The notes: generated from the sequence alone by a model not told the origin. A DNA stretch of 64,000 nt from Halomicrobium salinisoli (GCF_020405185.1 NZ_CP084465.1:16697-80696); one strand, 5' to 3'. Numbered from the stretch's first letter, positions 10,224-19,634 are shown. Numbers and translations: made by a program.

Positions 10224-11555
10224 TCACATAAGGTGATAACCAAGGCCGCACGTTAGCAAACCAAACACGCCGAGTGCCAACGGACGTACAAGCAGAGATT
10301 TTTCATCAGAGAATACCGGTAATAAGATACCCAGTCCACTAAAGGCGACTAACAGAATGCCACCCTCTAGAATAATTAGACCTGCAGTAGATTGTGTCGT
10401 GGTATCTAGTTGCCCAATAAGTTGCGTGGACGTGATGGCGAGCGTGATAAGCGCTGTAAAGAACCCGATAAAACTAAGCGTGTTTCGCTGATATCGTTCA
10501 ACAACATTACCCAACTTGTTCTCAACTTCTCCCGCTTTTGTTTCGGCATCAGAAACGGCGTTCTGTAGTTCCGCAGTTCTCCGTCTTAGATCAATTTCCC
10601 GGCGGAGCTGGTCGTATTCTCGGGCTTCAATAGAATCGTTTTCTACCGTTTCATTCTTAATCTTAATTGCTTGGCGAATTGCCTCAGAAGCGTCATCAAA
10701 ATTCTCTTCTGTATTATCTCGCTCCTCACCACACAAGGCATAGATGCGTGCCATAAGAGCAAGCAGACTCGCATCGTTAGTCCGTAATGTAGTGGCCTCC
10801 TCGATCGAGTTTTTTGCTTCCCTAAGGAGTTGCTGCTCGCTTGGTAGCTCATCTGAGTCGTCAGTAGTGAATTGTGTAGCGTGTTCAAACGCGTGAAGAA
10901 CTGCATTCGCGAAATTAGCCGAAGTCAAATAATGCGGTTCAATTTCCTTATAGGCTGACCGAGCTTGTTCCACCACAGTCGTGTAATCTATGTCCTCAAC
11001 TATCGAGGTACCTGCAAGTTTCGCACGCGAGGCAAAATAGTCCCGTAAAGGAAAATCGTCTGGCCAGTCAGAGTCAGCTTCTTCAAGAAGAGATTCCGCA
11101 TTTGGTATCTGCCCTTGGTTAAGATAATATAGGATCAGAGCGGAGTAGACGGTGCTTATATAGGGGATGGTACCAGCGAATGCCTCAACAGCCTCAAAGT
11201 TACCAAACTCGTCGAATAAGTACTCTTTTTCTTCCTCCTCTAAATCCTCTTCCGGCGTTTTACCTAAAAATATCTCGTAGTCAAATTCCCCTTCTATCTT
11301 GTTGAGTTCCTCAATATAGCGCTGATTTACATACCTCAGTTTTCCTTCTTCAATTTGTGTTGCTATCCTCTTAACATGTTTGAGAATGTTTGCTTGAGAA
11401 GAGAGATCGGGTGGGTCCTCTACTTCAAAGGCAGGATGATCTGCAGTAAGATCCATGTACTCCTTGCCAAGTTGTGATATAATAAATTCGGCGGAGACAT
11501 ATTCCCGATACTTCTCGATTATATTTGTCGGCTCTGGATCTTCCGTACGCGGCAC
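10224..11555 (-). CDS. TPR-like helical protein with C-terminal membrane anchor
   Basis: 443 aa, GTG start. Residues 1-350 are helical, with TPR-like alternation (for example around YSALILYYLNQGQIPNAESLLEEA and ASLLALMARIYALCGEE), followed by a coiled coil (about 335-370). The last 75 residues form about three membrane segments (starting at LSFIGFFTALITLAI, STAGLIILEGG and LVRPLALGVFGLL). The large N-terminal part would face the cytoplasm. A coiled coil leading into a short TM bundle is common in membrane-acting effectors of defence systems, but no enzyme motif is present and the role is unknown. It shares AT-rich composition with the convergent DUF262 gene. Confidence 0.8.
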   Translation of the reverse strand: MPRTEDPEPTNIIEKYREYVSAEFIISQLGKEYMDLTADHPAFEVEDPPDLSSQANILKHVKRIATQIEEGKLRYVNQRYIEELNKIEGEFDYEIFLGKTPEEDLEEEEKEYLFDEFGNFEAVEAFAGTIPYISTVYSALILYYLNQGQIPNAESLLEEADSDWPDDFPLRDYFASRAKLAGTSIVEDIDYTTVVEQARSAYKEIEPHYLTSANFANAVLHAFEHATQFTTDDSDELPSEQQLLREAKNSIEEATTLRTNDASLLALMARIYALCGEERDNTEENFDDASEAIRQAIKIKNETVENDSIEAREYDQLRREIDLRRRTAELQNAVSDAETKAGEVENKLGNVVERYQRNTLSFIGFFTALITLAITSTQLIGQLDTTTQSTAGLIILEGGILLVAFSGLGILLPVFSDEKSLLVRPLALGVFGLLTCGLGYHLM

Positions 11556-11704
11556 TGAATTTCACGGATATCGGGCGCTCCGTGAAGGTTGTAGATGATT
11601 GCCTTCTAGAACATTTCTCGGAACTCTAGCTACAAGCAGTGTGACGCCGCATTCTGTGTATAGCGCCCTCTAGAAAGGGCGATGGCTCCTTCGAGAGTAC
11701 TCAT

Positions 11705-12387
11705 TCAGAGGTGGCTGCCAATGAGCCAACGACAGGGTGCTGAGAACGTCTCTATCGACGATATCCCACTCGATATCGCCAATACGAAATCAGGCACTGT
11801 CGAATCTGCCTCTAGTTCGACTAGGGCCTCGTTCGCGAACGTGGCGAACTGATCGTCACCCAGGCGTTCGATCTGGGCTTCGAGTTCATCCCGGACGACG
11901 TCGTAATCAAGGCCGGCCTGCACGAGCATATTCATGTCCTCGATGTCGTCGTCGCGGCCTGCGATCGCCTTGAACAGGAAGGTATCCTCGTTGCTGACCA
12001 GCCGGACCGTCAGTCGGTCCGTGTCGAGGAACGGCTCGCTACGCTCTTGCATCCCGTCGGTGAGCACGAGTTTGTTCGCGACCTGCTGGTTGAAGATGTC
12101 GAGGCGACACCCATCGTCGTTCTCGACGCAGCTTGTCGTCCCCAGCGCCCGATAATCTGGATCCAGCGACTGGACCTCCGCATACCAGAGGTACATCAGG
12201 ACGGCCCACAGCTGACCGTACGCGTCGCTATCCGGGACGACCAAGTCGATATCTTTCGTCGCTCCCTTGAGGTCGCGAAGCGACATCGCGCCACCACCGA
12301 TCAGGTAGACCTTGAGGGTTCAGATAGCCCGTCTCCGATTCGCTGGAATTCGTTCTCGATGTACTCGCGTCCGAATGTTGGTCTCAT
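11705..12387 (-). pseudogene. AbiEii-like nucleotidyltransferase toxin, frameshifted
   Basis: The ATG at 12387 overlaps the stop of the antitoxin gene (ATGA) and opens a frame of 24 codons with the usual start of this family (MRPTFGREYIENEFQ). At about 12316 one base is missing: the next frame continues with LKVYLIGGGAMSLRDLKGATKDIDLVV, the nucleotidyltransferase GG(A)-x-DxD core (Asp pair in KDIDLVV), to a stop at 11705. The last 25 residues do not look like the rest of the domain, so the 3' end may also be altered. The family (DUF6036/AbiEii type) transfers nucleotides to RNA in type IV toxin-antitoxin or Abi systems. As written the toxin core lacks its N-terminus and is probably inactive unless an internal start is used. 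Confidence 0.8.
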
Positions 12388-13310
12388 TGTGGTAGTGGCA
12401 CCTCGTAGTCAGCCGCCACCTCCTGGAACTCGCCCCACTCCGGAAGCCGGTCGTCGTCGACCTCGCCGTGCGTTTCGAGATAGCGGAGCAAGGCGTCGAT
12501 TTCGTCTTCGAGGTCATACTTCGCCGCCTGCCCTCGGAGATTCTCCTCGGCGACGTCGACGTGGCTGAGCAGGAGGAGACAGTACGAACGGTGGCGACTG
12601 CCGTCGTTGATTAGCAGCGTGTGACAGCAGAGTTCCGCTAGCGAGACTGCGTCGAGGTCCTCGGAGTAGACGTAGTAGCGGTGGCCGGTGAGCAGGAACT
12701 GAAGGTCGAAAGCCGCGAATCGAGCGAGGCCAGTTTCGTGGAATGCCTCCGCGTCGATCTCCGTTTCAGCCTGAGCGAGGAATTCGTCGTAGTCCTCCCA
12801 GAGGATCATGCCCTTCGGGGCGACGGCTTCGAGGCGTTGACGATGCAGATGGTGTGCGAGTTCACTGGCGAACTCATGGAGGCGGTCGAAGTCGGCGTTG
12901 AAGTCATAGTGGCCGTCGGCCGTCCCGACGAGACCGCGGTCGCGAAACCGCTTGAGGACGCGGTTGACCGTGTTGCGGTAGTTGTCGCTCCAGTCAGCGA
13001 TCTCGGAGACGGTTCGCGGCTGGTCGAGGTAATACAGCACCTCAAGTGCCTTGCCGGTCAGCAGTTCGGAGAAGTCGATGTGGGAATGCTGGTGGACGAG
13101 ATTCTGGTATAGTTCGACGGCACGAGCATTCGACGGGACAACCCGCTTTCAGCGGCCGTCGCGTTCTGTGTAGACGAGTCTCTTTTCGACGAGGTCGCCG
13201 ACGGCACGAGAGAGATAGCTCTCGCTGTGGTCGAGCTTCGTCGCGAGGTCGGAGATCGTGTCGCCACGGTCGACCTCAGCGAGAACCGCGGGTTCGATGC
13301 GCCGGAGCAC
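12384..13310 (-). pseudogene. Winged-helix antitoxin (AbiEi-like), split by an in-frame TGA
   Basis: One frame encodes a protein of about 307 aa beginning at a leaderless GTG (13310) 27 nt after a TATA-like TCTATATTC (13334-13342). An N-terminal winged helix (VLRRIEPAVLAEVDRGDTIS, SESYLSRAVGDLVEKRLV) runs into TGA at 13149-13151, then continues in frame through a second winged helix (DQPRTVSEIADWSDNYRNTV) to 12384. CGA to TGA is the likely change. A shorter product could restart at the GTG at 13040. It overlaps the toxin gene by 4 nt. Antitoxins of AbiE-type pairs repress their own operon through the winged helix; here repression and neutralisation are both probably impaired. Confidence 0.75.
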
Positions 13311-13393
13311 GGTGTAACATAGTACGATAATCGAATATAGAGGGATTTCGAGTAATGTTACAGTCAACAGGCACGGGAGCTGTCTCCATCGTC

Positions 13394-13434
13394 TTAACCA
13401 ACAAGGCTATGGATTCGCGGATTGTGTTGGTTAA
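13394..13434. repeat. Long-spaced inverted repeat, copy 1 of 4
   Basis: Arms TTAACCAACA (13394-13403) and TGTTGGTTAA (13425-13434) are perfect complements separated by 21 nt. The right arm ends 14 bp before the start codon of the DUF6788-like gene. The same arms recur at 16393, 37105 and 61820 with unrelated spacers. It may be a regulator site or a recombinase site; the sequence alone does not decide. Confidence 0.85.
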
Positions 13435-13448
13435 CACGAGAGTAGCCG

Positions 13449-13772
13449 ATGTCCTACGAACCCCCGACCCCACCGGCGAACCTCCCGACAGAGATCGTCA
13501 ACACGCTCAACGAGTCGGAGCCGGAACGGCTCCGAGACGTTGCTACGTACGCTGAAGCGCTAGCCGATCACAAGGAACGAGAGACCCGTCTCGAGGAGTC
13601 GGCAGATCAAGAAGAAGTCGAAGAGCGACCAGACGATCTCCCGGACGACGTCCCTGCCAAAGCGACGATCACGATCAAAGAGATCAACGACAACCGCTAT
13701 TACTACTGGCAATGGCGGGACGAGGACAAGATCCGTTCTCAGTACAAGGGTCCTGTTAATCCCGACAAGTAG
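13449..13772 (+). CDS. Small acidic haloarchaeal protein, DUF6788-like
   Basis: 107 aa. Residues 1-65 are acidic and helical. The C-terminal part contains the pattern TITIKEINDNRYYYWQWRD followed by KIRSQYKG, typical of DUF6788 proteins found near archaeal plasmid replication or integrase genes. The function of the family is not established. The ATG lies directly after inverted repeat copy 1, between the broken toxin-antitoxin pair and the origin, so it belongs to the plasmid maintenance region. It may bind the neighbouring repeat, but no DNA-binding motif is obvious. Confidence 0.7.
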   Translation: MSYEPPTPPANLPTEIVNTLNESEPERLRDVATYAEALADHKERETRLEESADQEEVEERPDDLPDDVPAKATITIKEINDNRYYYWQWRDEDKIRSQYKGPVNPDK

Positions 13773-14117
13773 GCGAACGTGCGTTTAGGGGGTGACACTC
13801 CATATACAATGAACCGTACTTGGATAGCTCAACCCTTCATCTACTAGTGCAGTACGAAAAGAGACCAGTAACTACGGCATCTACAGTACTTCCCTTCTTT
13901 CAGAGATTTTTACTCCGATGCCCCCTCCCCTCACTCTGATCACTCTGTTCACTCTGGTCGGGGGGTCCTCAAAGATGACATCATTCCATTGGCTGCTGCT
14001 TTCTCCGCTCAGAGACGGCTCACGTTCAGCGAACGGAACTATCCTCGTGCTCTATAGAGAGAGTTGACCCTGGCGGACGACGAGTAATATCGTGTGACAG
14101 AGGCAGCAGACGACACA

Positions 14118-14140
14118 CACACACCACCTTGCAAGTGTTC
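14118..14140 (-). repeat. ORB-like origin repeat, inverted copy
   Basis: Reads CACACCACCTTGCAAGTGTT on the plus strand, the complement of the AACACTTGCAAGGTGGTGTG unit repeated on both sides of orc1/cdc6. It is the only clear copy in this orientation left of the A/T-rich stretch, so it defines the left border of the origin. Confidence 0.8.
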
Positions 14141-14444
14141 TTTGCTGTAACGAGAGCTGGAAGCATCTTGGCCGGAAGACGGGATAGTAATATAAAGAAG
14201 GAGATCAGAGAGGTCAATATTGGAGGTCATTATCAACTGATTCCGGTCTTTCCGTATACTTCGACTCCTCTTCCTCTAGTTCTAGTTCTAGGCAATAACA
14301 ACAACAACAACAACACTTTTGATAGCACTAGCTAGTAGTAGTGAAGAGATTAGAACTCTCACGCTCTACTTCCGGCGATTTCGGGCATATCAGCCACAAT
14401 AGCAGGTCAGCTTCTGTTTCTCTTCTCCCACTCTCTCTGAACCT

Positions 14445-14516
14445 GAAAACACTTGCAGGGTGGTGTGTGTGTGTTCCCTCTCGTGAACAGTTGAAACACT
14501 TGCAGGCAGGTGGGTG
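14445..14516 (+). repeat. Two forward ORB-like repeats upstream of orc1/cdc6
   Basis: Copies begin AACACTTGCAGGGTGGTGTG (about 14449) and AACACTTGCAGGCAGGTGGG (about 14496). The second ends about 25 bp before the initiator start codon, so Orc1 binding would also cover its own promoter, which suggests autoregulation. Confidence 0.8.
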
Positions 14517-14540
14517 GTTTTAATATCATGGGTTCAAGAC

Positions 14541-15878
14541 ATGCAGGCGATGGTGGACGTTGATGAGAATCCCTTTGACGAGGAGGACTCTATCTTTGAG
14601 CAGAAACAACCCCTCAAGAAGGATACTTTCACCCCGGAGACAATCTTCCATCGGGACGACGAGATTGAACTCTACATCAACGCTCTCCAGGACGTCGTTG
14701 TCGGTCACGACCCGAACAACGTCTTCGTCTATGGACCGACGGGCGTCGGGAAAACGGCAGTCACGAAGTGGGTCCGTGACAAACTCCAGGAAAAGGCTGA
14801 CTCACAGGACGTTCCTCTAAGTGTTCTCGGGCCTATCAACTGTCGCAACTACAAGTCTTCCTACGCACTTGTCACGTCGCTCGTCAACGAGTTTCGCGAT
14901 CCTGATGATCAGCTTCCGGACAGTGGCTATAGCACTGACCGCGTCTTCGAGTTCCTCTACGAGGAAATCGAGGCTGTCGGCGGGAACGTGCTCATCATCC
15001 TCGACGAGATCGACAACATTCCGCCCGACGCTCGGAACGACTTCCTATACGAACTCCCTCGCGCGGAAGCGAACGAAAACACGCCCATTTCGGAGGCCAA
15101 GATCGGTCTCATCGGGATCTCGAACGATCTGAAATTTGTCGACGTCCTCGAGCCGAAAGTCAAATCGACGCTCGGTGAGCGAGAGATCAAGTTCGGTCCC
15201 TACAACGCAAGCGAGCTTCAGGACATCCTCGAGTACTACGCGTGTGTCGCGTTCCAGGACGGCGTCCTCGAAGAAGACGTTATCCCGTTGGCCGCTGCTT
15301 TCTCCGCTCAGGAACGAGGTGACGTTCGGCAGGGGCTTCGTATCCTCGAGAAAGCAGGCGAGTACGCCCGGATGGAAGACGCCGATACCGTCACGGAGGA
15401 GCACACTCGCCGAGCTACAGATACGATCGAGAAGGACGAGATCCTCGATTACTTCGAGCAGGATCTCAGTTCTCAGCAGGCGCTTACGTATCTCGCGACG
15501 ACGCTTGCGTTCATCGAACCGAATCACGAGGCAGCCACCAAACGCATCTATAGCCTTTACTCGTCGATCGCCGAGTCGAGTGGCCGTCGTGTCAAATCCG
15601 AGCGTAAGATCTACGAGTTCCTCGATCAGTTGTCGATGCAGGGACTCGTCCGTTCGGCAGAGAAGAATCTTGGTCGCAAGGGTGGCCGTAAGTACGTGTA
15701 CGAAGTTACCGACGATCCTGCCGACATCGTCGATGCTGCACTCCAGTCGTCCTACAGCAACGCCGTTCCGAGCAACGTGAACAATATTCTTAGTCTCCAC
15801 TTGGAAGACGAGTCCACCGACTTCGAGCCACCGGACAAGTCGGACGAAGAGCAGCAGGCACTCTGGCAATTCGTCTAA
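14541..15878 (+). CDS. orc1: Orc1/Cdc6 family replication initiator
   Basis: 445 aa from the ATG at 14541; a second ATG at 14550 is equally possible, and a GTG at 14514 would begin inside an ORB repeat. AAA+ domain: Walker A GPTGVGKTAVTKW about 65 residues in, Walker B VLIILDEIDNI near residue 155, sensor-1 region IGISNDLKF near residue 195. A C-terminal winged helix (about 325-410; GRRVKSERKIYEFLDQL, GRKYVYEV) binds ORB repeats. The protein recognises repeats around its own gene and loads the MCM helicase. Flanking repeats on both sides show that it is the dedicated initiator of this replicon. The origin and initiator unit is bordered by inverted repeat copies 1 and 2. Confidence 0.95.
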   Translation: MQAMVDVDENPFDEEDSIFEQKQPLKKDTFTPETIFHRDDEIELYINALQDVVVGHDPNNVFVYGPTGVGKTAVTKWVRDKLQEKADSQDVPLSVLGPINCRNYKSSYALVTSLVNEFRDPDDQLPDSGYSTDRVFEFLYEEIEAVGGNVLIILDEIDNIPPDARNDFLYELPRAEANENTPISEAKIGLIGISNDLKFVDVLEPKVKSTLGEREIKFGPYNASELQDILEYYACVAFQDGVLEEDVIPLAAAFSAQERGDVRQGLRILEKAGEYARMEDADTVTEEHTRRATDTIEKDEILDYFEQDLSSQQALTYLATTLAFIEPNHEAATKRIYSLYSSIAESSGRRVKSERKIYEFLDQLSMQGLVRSAEKNLGRKGGRKYVYEVTDDPADIVDAALQSSYSNAVPSNVNNILSLHLEDESTDFEPPDKSDEEQQALWQFV

Positions 15879-15894
15879 TACTGGCCACGTACTT

Positions 15895-16175
15895 AACACT
15901 CGCAAGGTGGTGTGGTCAGAAACACTTGCAGGCCGGTGTGTCTGAAACACTTGCAGAGTGGTATGGCCCGAAACACTCGCAAGGTGGTGTGGTCAGAAAC
16001 ACTTGCAGAGTGGTGTGGTCCGGAACACTTGCAGGCAGGTGTGGACCAGAACACTCGCAAAGTGGTGTGGTCAGAAACACTTGTAGGCCGGTGTGTCTGA
16101 AACACTTGCAGAGTGGTGTGGCCCGGAACACTCGCAAGGTAGTGTGGTCAGAAACACTTGCAAGGTGGTGTGCCA
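15895..16175 (+). repeat. Array of 11 tandem ORB-like repeats
   Basis: Eleven direct copies with about 25-26 bp spacing, each beginning AACACTYGCA and continuing as a G/T-rich block (RGGYGTGKYC). Variants alternate between TTGCAG and CTCGCAAG forms. They follow the initiator stop by 16 bp. Their regular phasing, about 2.5 helical turns, and single orientation differ from the sparse upstream copies. They may be an Orc1-titrating or copy-control array (iteron-like) rather than the melting site. Confidence 0.85.
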
Positions 16176-16300
16176 ACGAGTCGGTGTTACGGGATCTCCG
16201 CACGTACTGGGACCTGAATAGAGCTCATTCTGGGCCTACAGGGGTCCAGGATCCTTGTCTCCCTTAGAATTCTGGAAATGACGATATGAAGAGAGCGAAA

Positions 16301-16349
16301 AACACTCGAAGGATGGTGTGGCAGGAACACTTGCAGAGTGGTGTAATGG
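16301..16349 (+). repeat. Two outlying ORB-like repeats
   Basis: AACACTCGAAGGATGGTGTG (16301-16320) and AACACTTGCAGAGTGGTGTA (16326-16345) repeat the array unit about 125 bp beyond its end. The 16176-16300 interval between them and the array shows no gene. Confidence 0.75.
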
Positions 16350-16392
16350 TATGACGCGTCTGTGGTTCGTCTGATACGGGGAACCAGTTGCG

Positions 16393-16434
16393 TTAACCAA
16401 CAATGACTAGCCAATCCCGGGAAATGTTGGTTAA
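16393..16434. repeat. Long-spaced inverted repeat, copy 2 of 4
   Basis: TTAACCAACA (16393-16402) and TGTTGGTTAA (16425-16434), perfect arms with a 22-nt spacer. It lies between the origin repeats and the 3' end of the conjugation operon, so copies 1 and 2 bracket the replication module. Confidence 0.85.
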
Positions 16435-16520
16435 TCCGTCAGCAAGCTAGTTACGTCCGGCCTCTCCGAATCGGTCGCAGTACTGTATACTCTACTCCAG
16501 AGAGAGGGCGATAGTAAGTC

Positions 16521-19500
16521 TCAGTTCGATTGAACGGACTCAACAGGTCCGTCTGTACTGCTGTCGTCAGGTCTATGAGAGCGTGGTCTACTTTCTTCGT
16601 CTCCAACTGTAGATACTCCATCTCCGAGGTTCAGATTCTGGGGATGGTCAATAGTCACACCGTTCGTATTGATCGCTCCCCACGCCTGGTCGAGATACTC
16701 CTCGAAGTCTCCGTGGTCCCGGCGGGTATACTGGAGGAGGGTATCCTCGTACGGTGCCGCCTCGACGAACGTTGGGAACCACGACTGGTAGTCGTCGAGT
16801 TTGGTCAGACACTCGGAGTAGCCTTTGCCGGCCTTGCCCGGCGTCGCCTTCCGCTTCACGAACTCGACCTGATTCCGGTTGAGGCCGAGCTGTTCCAGGA
16901 TCTCCGGTTCGACGCCGGGCGTCCGGTAGCACTGGATCGTCGAGCACTGGTCGACGATCGTACGGCGGTGGCTCTCCTCGGCTTCGTCGTGGCCCTGCAT
17001 CGAGGCGAGGAACTCCCGTGGGCTCTGGCTGACGAACCACAGCGCCGCATCGTAGCGGGCCCACTCGCGGGCGGCCTTCTGGAGCCACTCGACCATCTTC
17101 TCGCTGTGCAGCAGGACGTGAGCCTCGTCGATCAGGAAGACGACCTTCCCCTGCGAGCGCTTGACCTTCTCGTAGACCTGCCCGAGCATCAACTGCAGCA
17201 TCACCGACTTCTCGGCCTCCGAGGAACTCTGGAACTGCCGGAGGTCCAGGTACGCCATGTCCAGCTCAGGATCGGTCAAGCTCTCCTCAGTCTGGCCGAC
17301 GAGGTAGTGGTACTTTCCACTGGGCCTGAATCCCCGCAGCTTCGTGAGTAACTTGGCTACCTGCTCTTCCTTGCGATCGCTCTCCACGCCACTGTCGGTG
17401 AGTGAGTAGTCGTCCGGGTTCTCGGCGATGCGATCGAACGTCTCGAGGAAGTCCTCGATCGTCGGGCTCTGATTGGCGTGGCTATCGAGGTCTTCCGGGT
17501 AGATGTCGAACCGGGCGTAGGTCTCCTCAAGGCCCTCCTCGATCGTGGCCGTGTAGGGCCCGGGATCGACGCCCTGTGCCCGGAGCACGCCGGCGAAGAA
17601 CTGCGTCGCCTCGTCGATCTTCATCCGGTAGGGGTTGACCTGTCCGATGCTCTCGCGGACGTACTTCGGGACGGGCTGGATGTCCAGCGGGTTGATCGTC
17701 TTCGACCCGTCGACGACGTAGTGTCGCCCGCCGAGTTGCTCGGTCAGCCCTTCGAAGCCGGCTTGGGTGTCACAGAGGATCAGCGTGTGATCGTCGCTCT
17801 CCATGAACCACCGGGCCGCGGCCTTCGAGCAGCCGTAGGTCTTCCCCGACCGGGACTGGCCGATAGTGATTATATGGGGTGCGACGCCGCGGTCGAAGGG
17901 GTCGGCCTTGATCACTGTCCCGTTCTGTTCGTTGCGGCCCCACTCCATACCGTGGTCCTCCTCAATCGTCACGTGGCAGAACGGGAACATCGCGCCGATC
18001 GCGCCGCCGGGGACTGATCGAGTCTTCTCCTCGGCCGTCTCCTTCTGGTAGTGGTCGCGACCGACCGGCGAACTGGATCGCACCGCCGCGAGTTGGTTCT
18101 TCGACGGCGGGATGACGGTCAGGTCGGCGGGGTTCGCCTCGGCGACGTCACGGACGTCCTCTGCCGCTTCGTCGAGGGCGACCTGCTGGGCAACGTCCAG
18201 CGACTCGAACTCCTCGACGGCGCCCGCAGCGCGCTCTGCGGCGTCCTGTGAGTCCGCCCGGACCGTGACGTAGCCTGAGATCTGCCAGGGCTGGGTCGAC
18301 GTCTCTTGCAGGAGTTCACGATACTTGACGTAGGCGTCGACGTCGCGATCGATGTCGATCGCGCTGATGTCGGCGTTCTGCTCGCGTTCCATCCCCTCGG
18401 ACTGGATGTCCGCGATCTGGTGTTCGAGTTGGCTGATCTTCCGTTTCTTGTCCTCGCTGCGCACGTGGACGCAGATGTCGACGTCCACGCCGCGCAGCGA
18501 GACGAGTTCCTCGAGGAAGAGTCCCTCCGGTTCGACTGGCCAAGACGCGATCCAGAACGTCCGGACGTACTCGTCGTTGAGTTCGACGAATCCCTGGTGT
18601 TCGTCGAGGTGGGACGGCCGGAACGCCTGTTCGGCCGGCGTCAGCGCCGCGTCGTCGGGACTCTCCTCCCAGTCGAGCCGGTCGTACTGGTCGCCGGTGA
18701 GTTGGCGGTCAATCCAGAACCGGGCCAGCAGGTCGGCGTACTCTTCGGTGTCGACCCGGCTGGCGTCGAGGCCGTCGATTCCACCGATCCCGTCGACGAC
18801 TTGTGCGACCCGCTGGGCGAGGATGCCCTCGAGCTCGCCGTCGGAGCGCTCGCCTTCGGGATCGAGGAACGGTAGGAGCAACTCCCAGACGCTGGCGTCG
18901 TGCTGGAGGACCGTCGGCGAGACCGGGACGGCGACGTAGAACTCCCAGTCCCGGGCGTCCCACATCGACTGGTTGTCGTCGCGCCACTCGACCAGATTCT
19001 CGATGTGCATGCGCTTCCGGAGTGCGACTGCGCGGTCGTCGTCCAGGTCCTCGAGGTCGCCCTCTAGGCGCCGCTGATACTCGTCGGTGAGGGCGTCCGT
19101 ATCCGGCTCCGTCGTCGTCGCGTACAGGTTCACGTCGAAGTCCTTGATCTCCTCGTCGATCACCGATCCCAGTTGCGCCGTGAGGTGGTCCTTCTGGTCC
19201 CGCTCCATCATCGCCGTGTTCGTTGGCTCGACGCGGACGAGGCCGACGAGGCGGCCGTCCTGCATCTCGGCGACACCGTCCTCGATGCGGCGGACGCCGT
19301 GGACGTCGACCGTCTCGTCGGGGCCCCACGGGAAGCGGTGCCGGCGGCGAAGATAGCCGATCCCGTCGCGGATCCGCTCTCTGGGGCTCGTGTACCAGTC
19401 GGTCGTGAGCTTCACGACGCTTGCGACGAGCAGGGACAGGCCAGCGAGGAGTCCGGCCACCCAGAACACGGTTGACGCGTTCACGAAGAGTGCGACGAGC

Positions 19501-19634
19501 GCGACGATGAGCAGACCGCCTGCCGGGACGAACAGCAGGAGATCTTGCGTCGTAACTCCGCGGTACAACTCGATGTGGGTGTTCACGTACGGTGGGATGA
19601 GCTGTGTCGGATCGCGACTATCGGTATCGTACAT
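16521..19634 (-). CDS. VirB4/TraC-type conjugation ATPase
   Basis: 1037 aa. Two membrane segments near the N-terminus (residues about 30-75, LLLFVPAGGLLIVALVALF and FWVAGLLAGLSLLVASVV) resemble a PrgI/VirB3-like domain fused to the ATPase. Walker A IGQSRSGKTYG lies near residue 590 and Walker B VVFLIDEAHVLL near residue 830, followed by the sensor region LWFVSQSPREF. VirB4 powers assembly of the type IV secretion channel at the inner face of the membrane. It is the last gene of the leftward conjugation operon, 2 bp after the VirB6-like gene. Strong high-GC acidic composition shows that it is well adapted to this host group. Confidence 0.9.
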   Translation of the reverse strand: MYDTDSRDPTQLIPPYVNTHIELYRGVTTQDLLLFVPAGGLLIVALVALFVNASTVFWVAGLLAGLSLLVASVVKLTTDWYTSPRERIRDGIGYLRRRHRFPWGPDETVDVHGVRRIEDGVAEMQDGRLVGLVRVEPTNTAMMERDQKDHLTAQLGSVIDEEIKDFDVNLYATTTEPDTDALTDEYQRRLEGDLEDLDDDRAVALRKRMHIENLVEWRDDNQSMWDARDWEFYVAVPVSPTVLQHDASVWELLLPFLDPEGERSDGELEGILAQRVAQVVDGIGGIDGLDASRVDTEEYADLLARFWIDRQLTGDQYDRLDWEESPDDAALTPAEQAFRPSHLDEHQGFVELNDEYVRTFWIASWPVEPEGLFLEELVSLRGVDVDICVHVRSEDKKRKISQLEHQIADIQSEGMEREQNADISAIDIDRDVDAYVKYRELLQETSTQPWQISGYVTVRADSQDAAERAAGAVEEFESLDVAQQVALDEAAEDVRDVAEANPADLTVIPPSKNQLAAVRSSSPVGRDHYQKETAEEKTRSVPGGAIGAMFPFCHVTIEEDHGMEWGRNEQNGTVIKADPFDRGVAPHIITIGQSRSGKTYGCSKAAARWFMESDDHTLILCDTQAGFEGLTEQLGGRHYVVDGSKTINPLDIQPVPKYVRESIGQVNPYRMKIDEATQFFAGVLRAQGVDPGPYTATIEEGLEETYARFDIYPEDLDSHANQSPTIEDFLETFDRIAENPDDYSLTDSGVESDRKEEQVAKLLTKLRGFRPSGKYHYLVGQTEESLTDPELDMAYLDLRQFQSSSEAEKSVMLQLMLGQVYEKVKRSQGKVVFLIDEAHVLLHSEKMVEWLQKAAREWARYDAALWFVSQSPREFLASMQGHDEAEESHRRTIVDQCSTIQCYRTPGVEPEILEQLGLNRNQVEFVKRKATPGKAGKGYSECLTKLDDYQSWFPTFVEAAPYEDTLLQYTRRDHGDFEEYLDQAWGAINTNGVTIDHPQNLNLGDGVSTVGDEESRPRSHRPDDSSTDGPVESVQSN

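Larger units (their letters stand above)
13773..14540. other. Replication origin region with duplex-unwinding candidate
   Basis: No gene. ORB-like repeats occur in opposite orientations: one inverted copy at about 14118-14140 and two forward copies at 14445-14474 and 14491-14516. Between them is an A/T-rich stretch with simple repeats, including TTCTAG repeats near 14273-14291 and about six AAC units at 14294-14315. Inverted ORBs around an A/T-rich stretch directly upstream of orc1/cdc6 is the standard haloarchaeal origin plan. The unwinding element is placed at about 14145-14440 by inference. Confidence 0.85.

Noticed and set aside
16530..19475. Several long plus-strand open frames opposite the VirB4 gene
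   Set aside because: They are the antisense shadow of a high-GC acidic gene (Arg/Leu/Asp/Val-rich, no start signals) and have no domain of their own.
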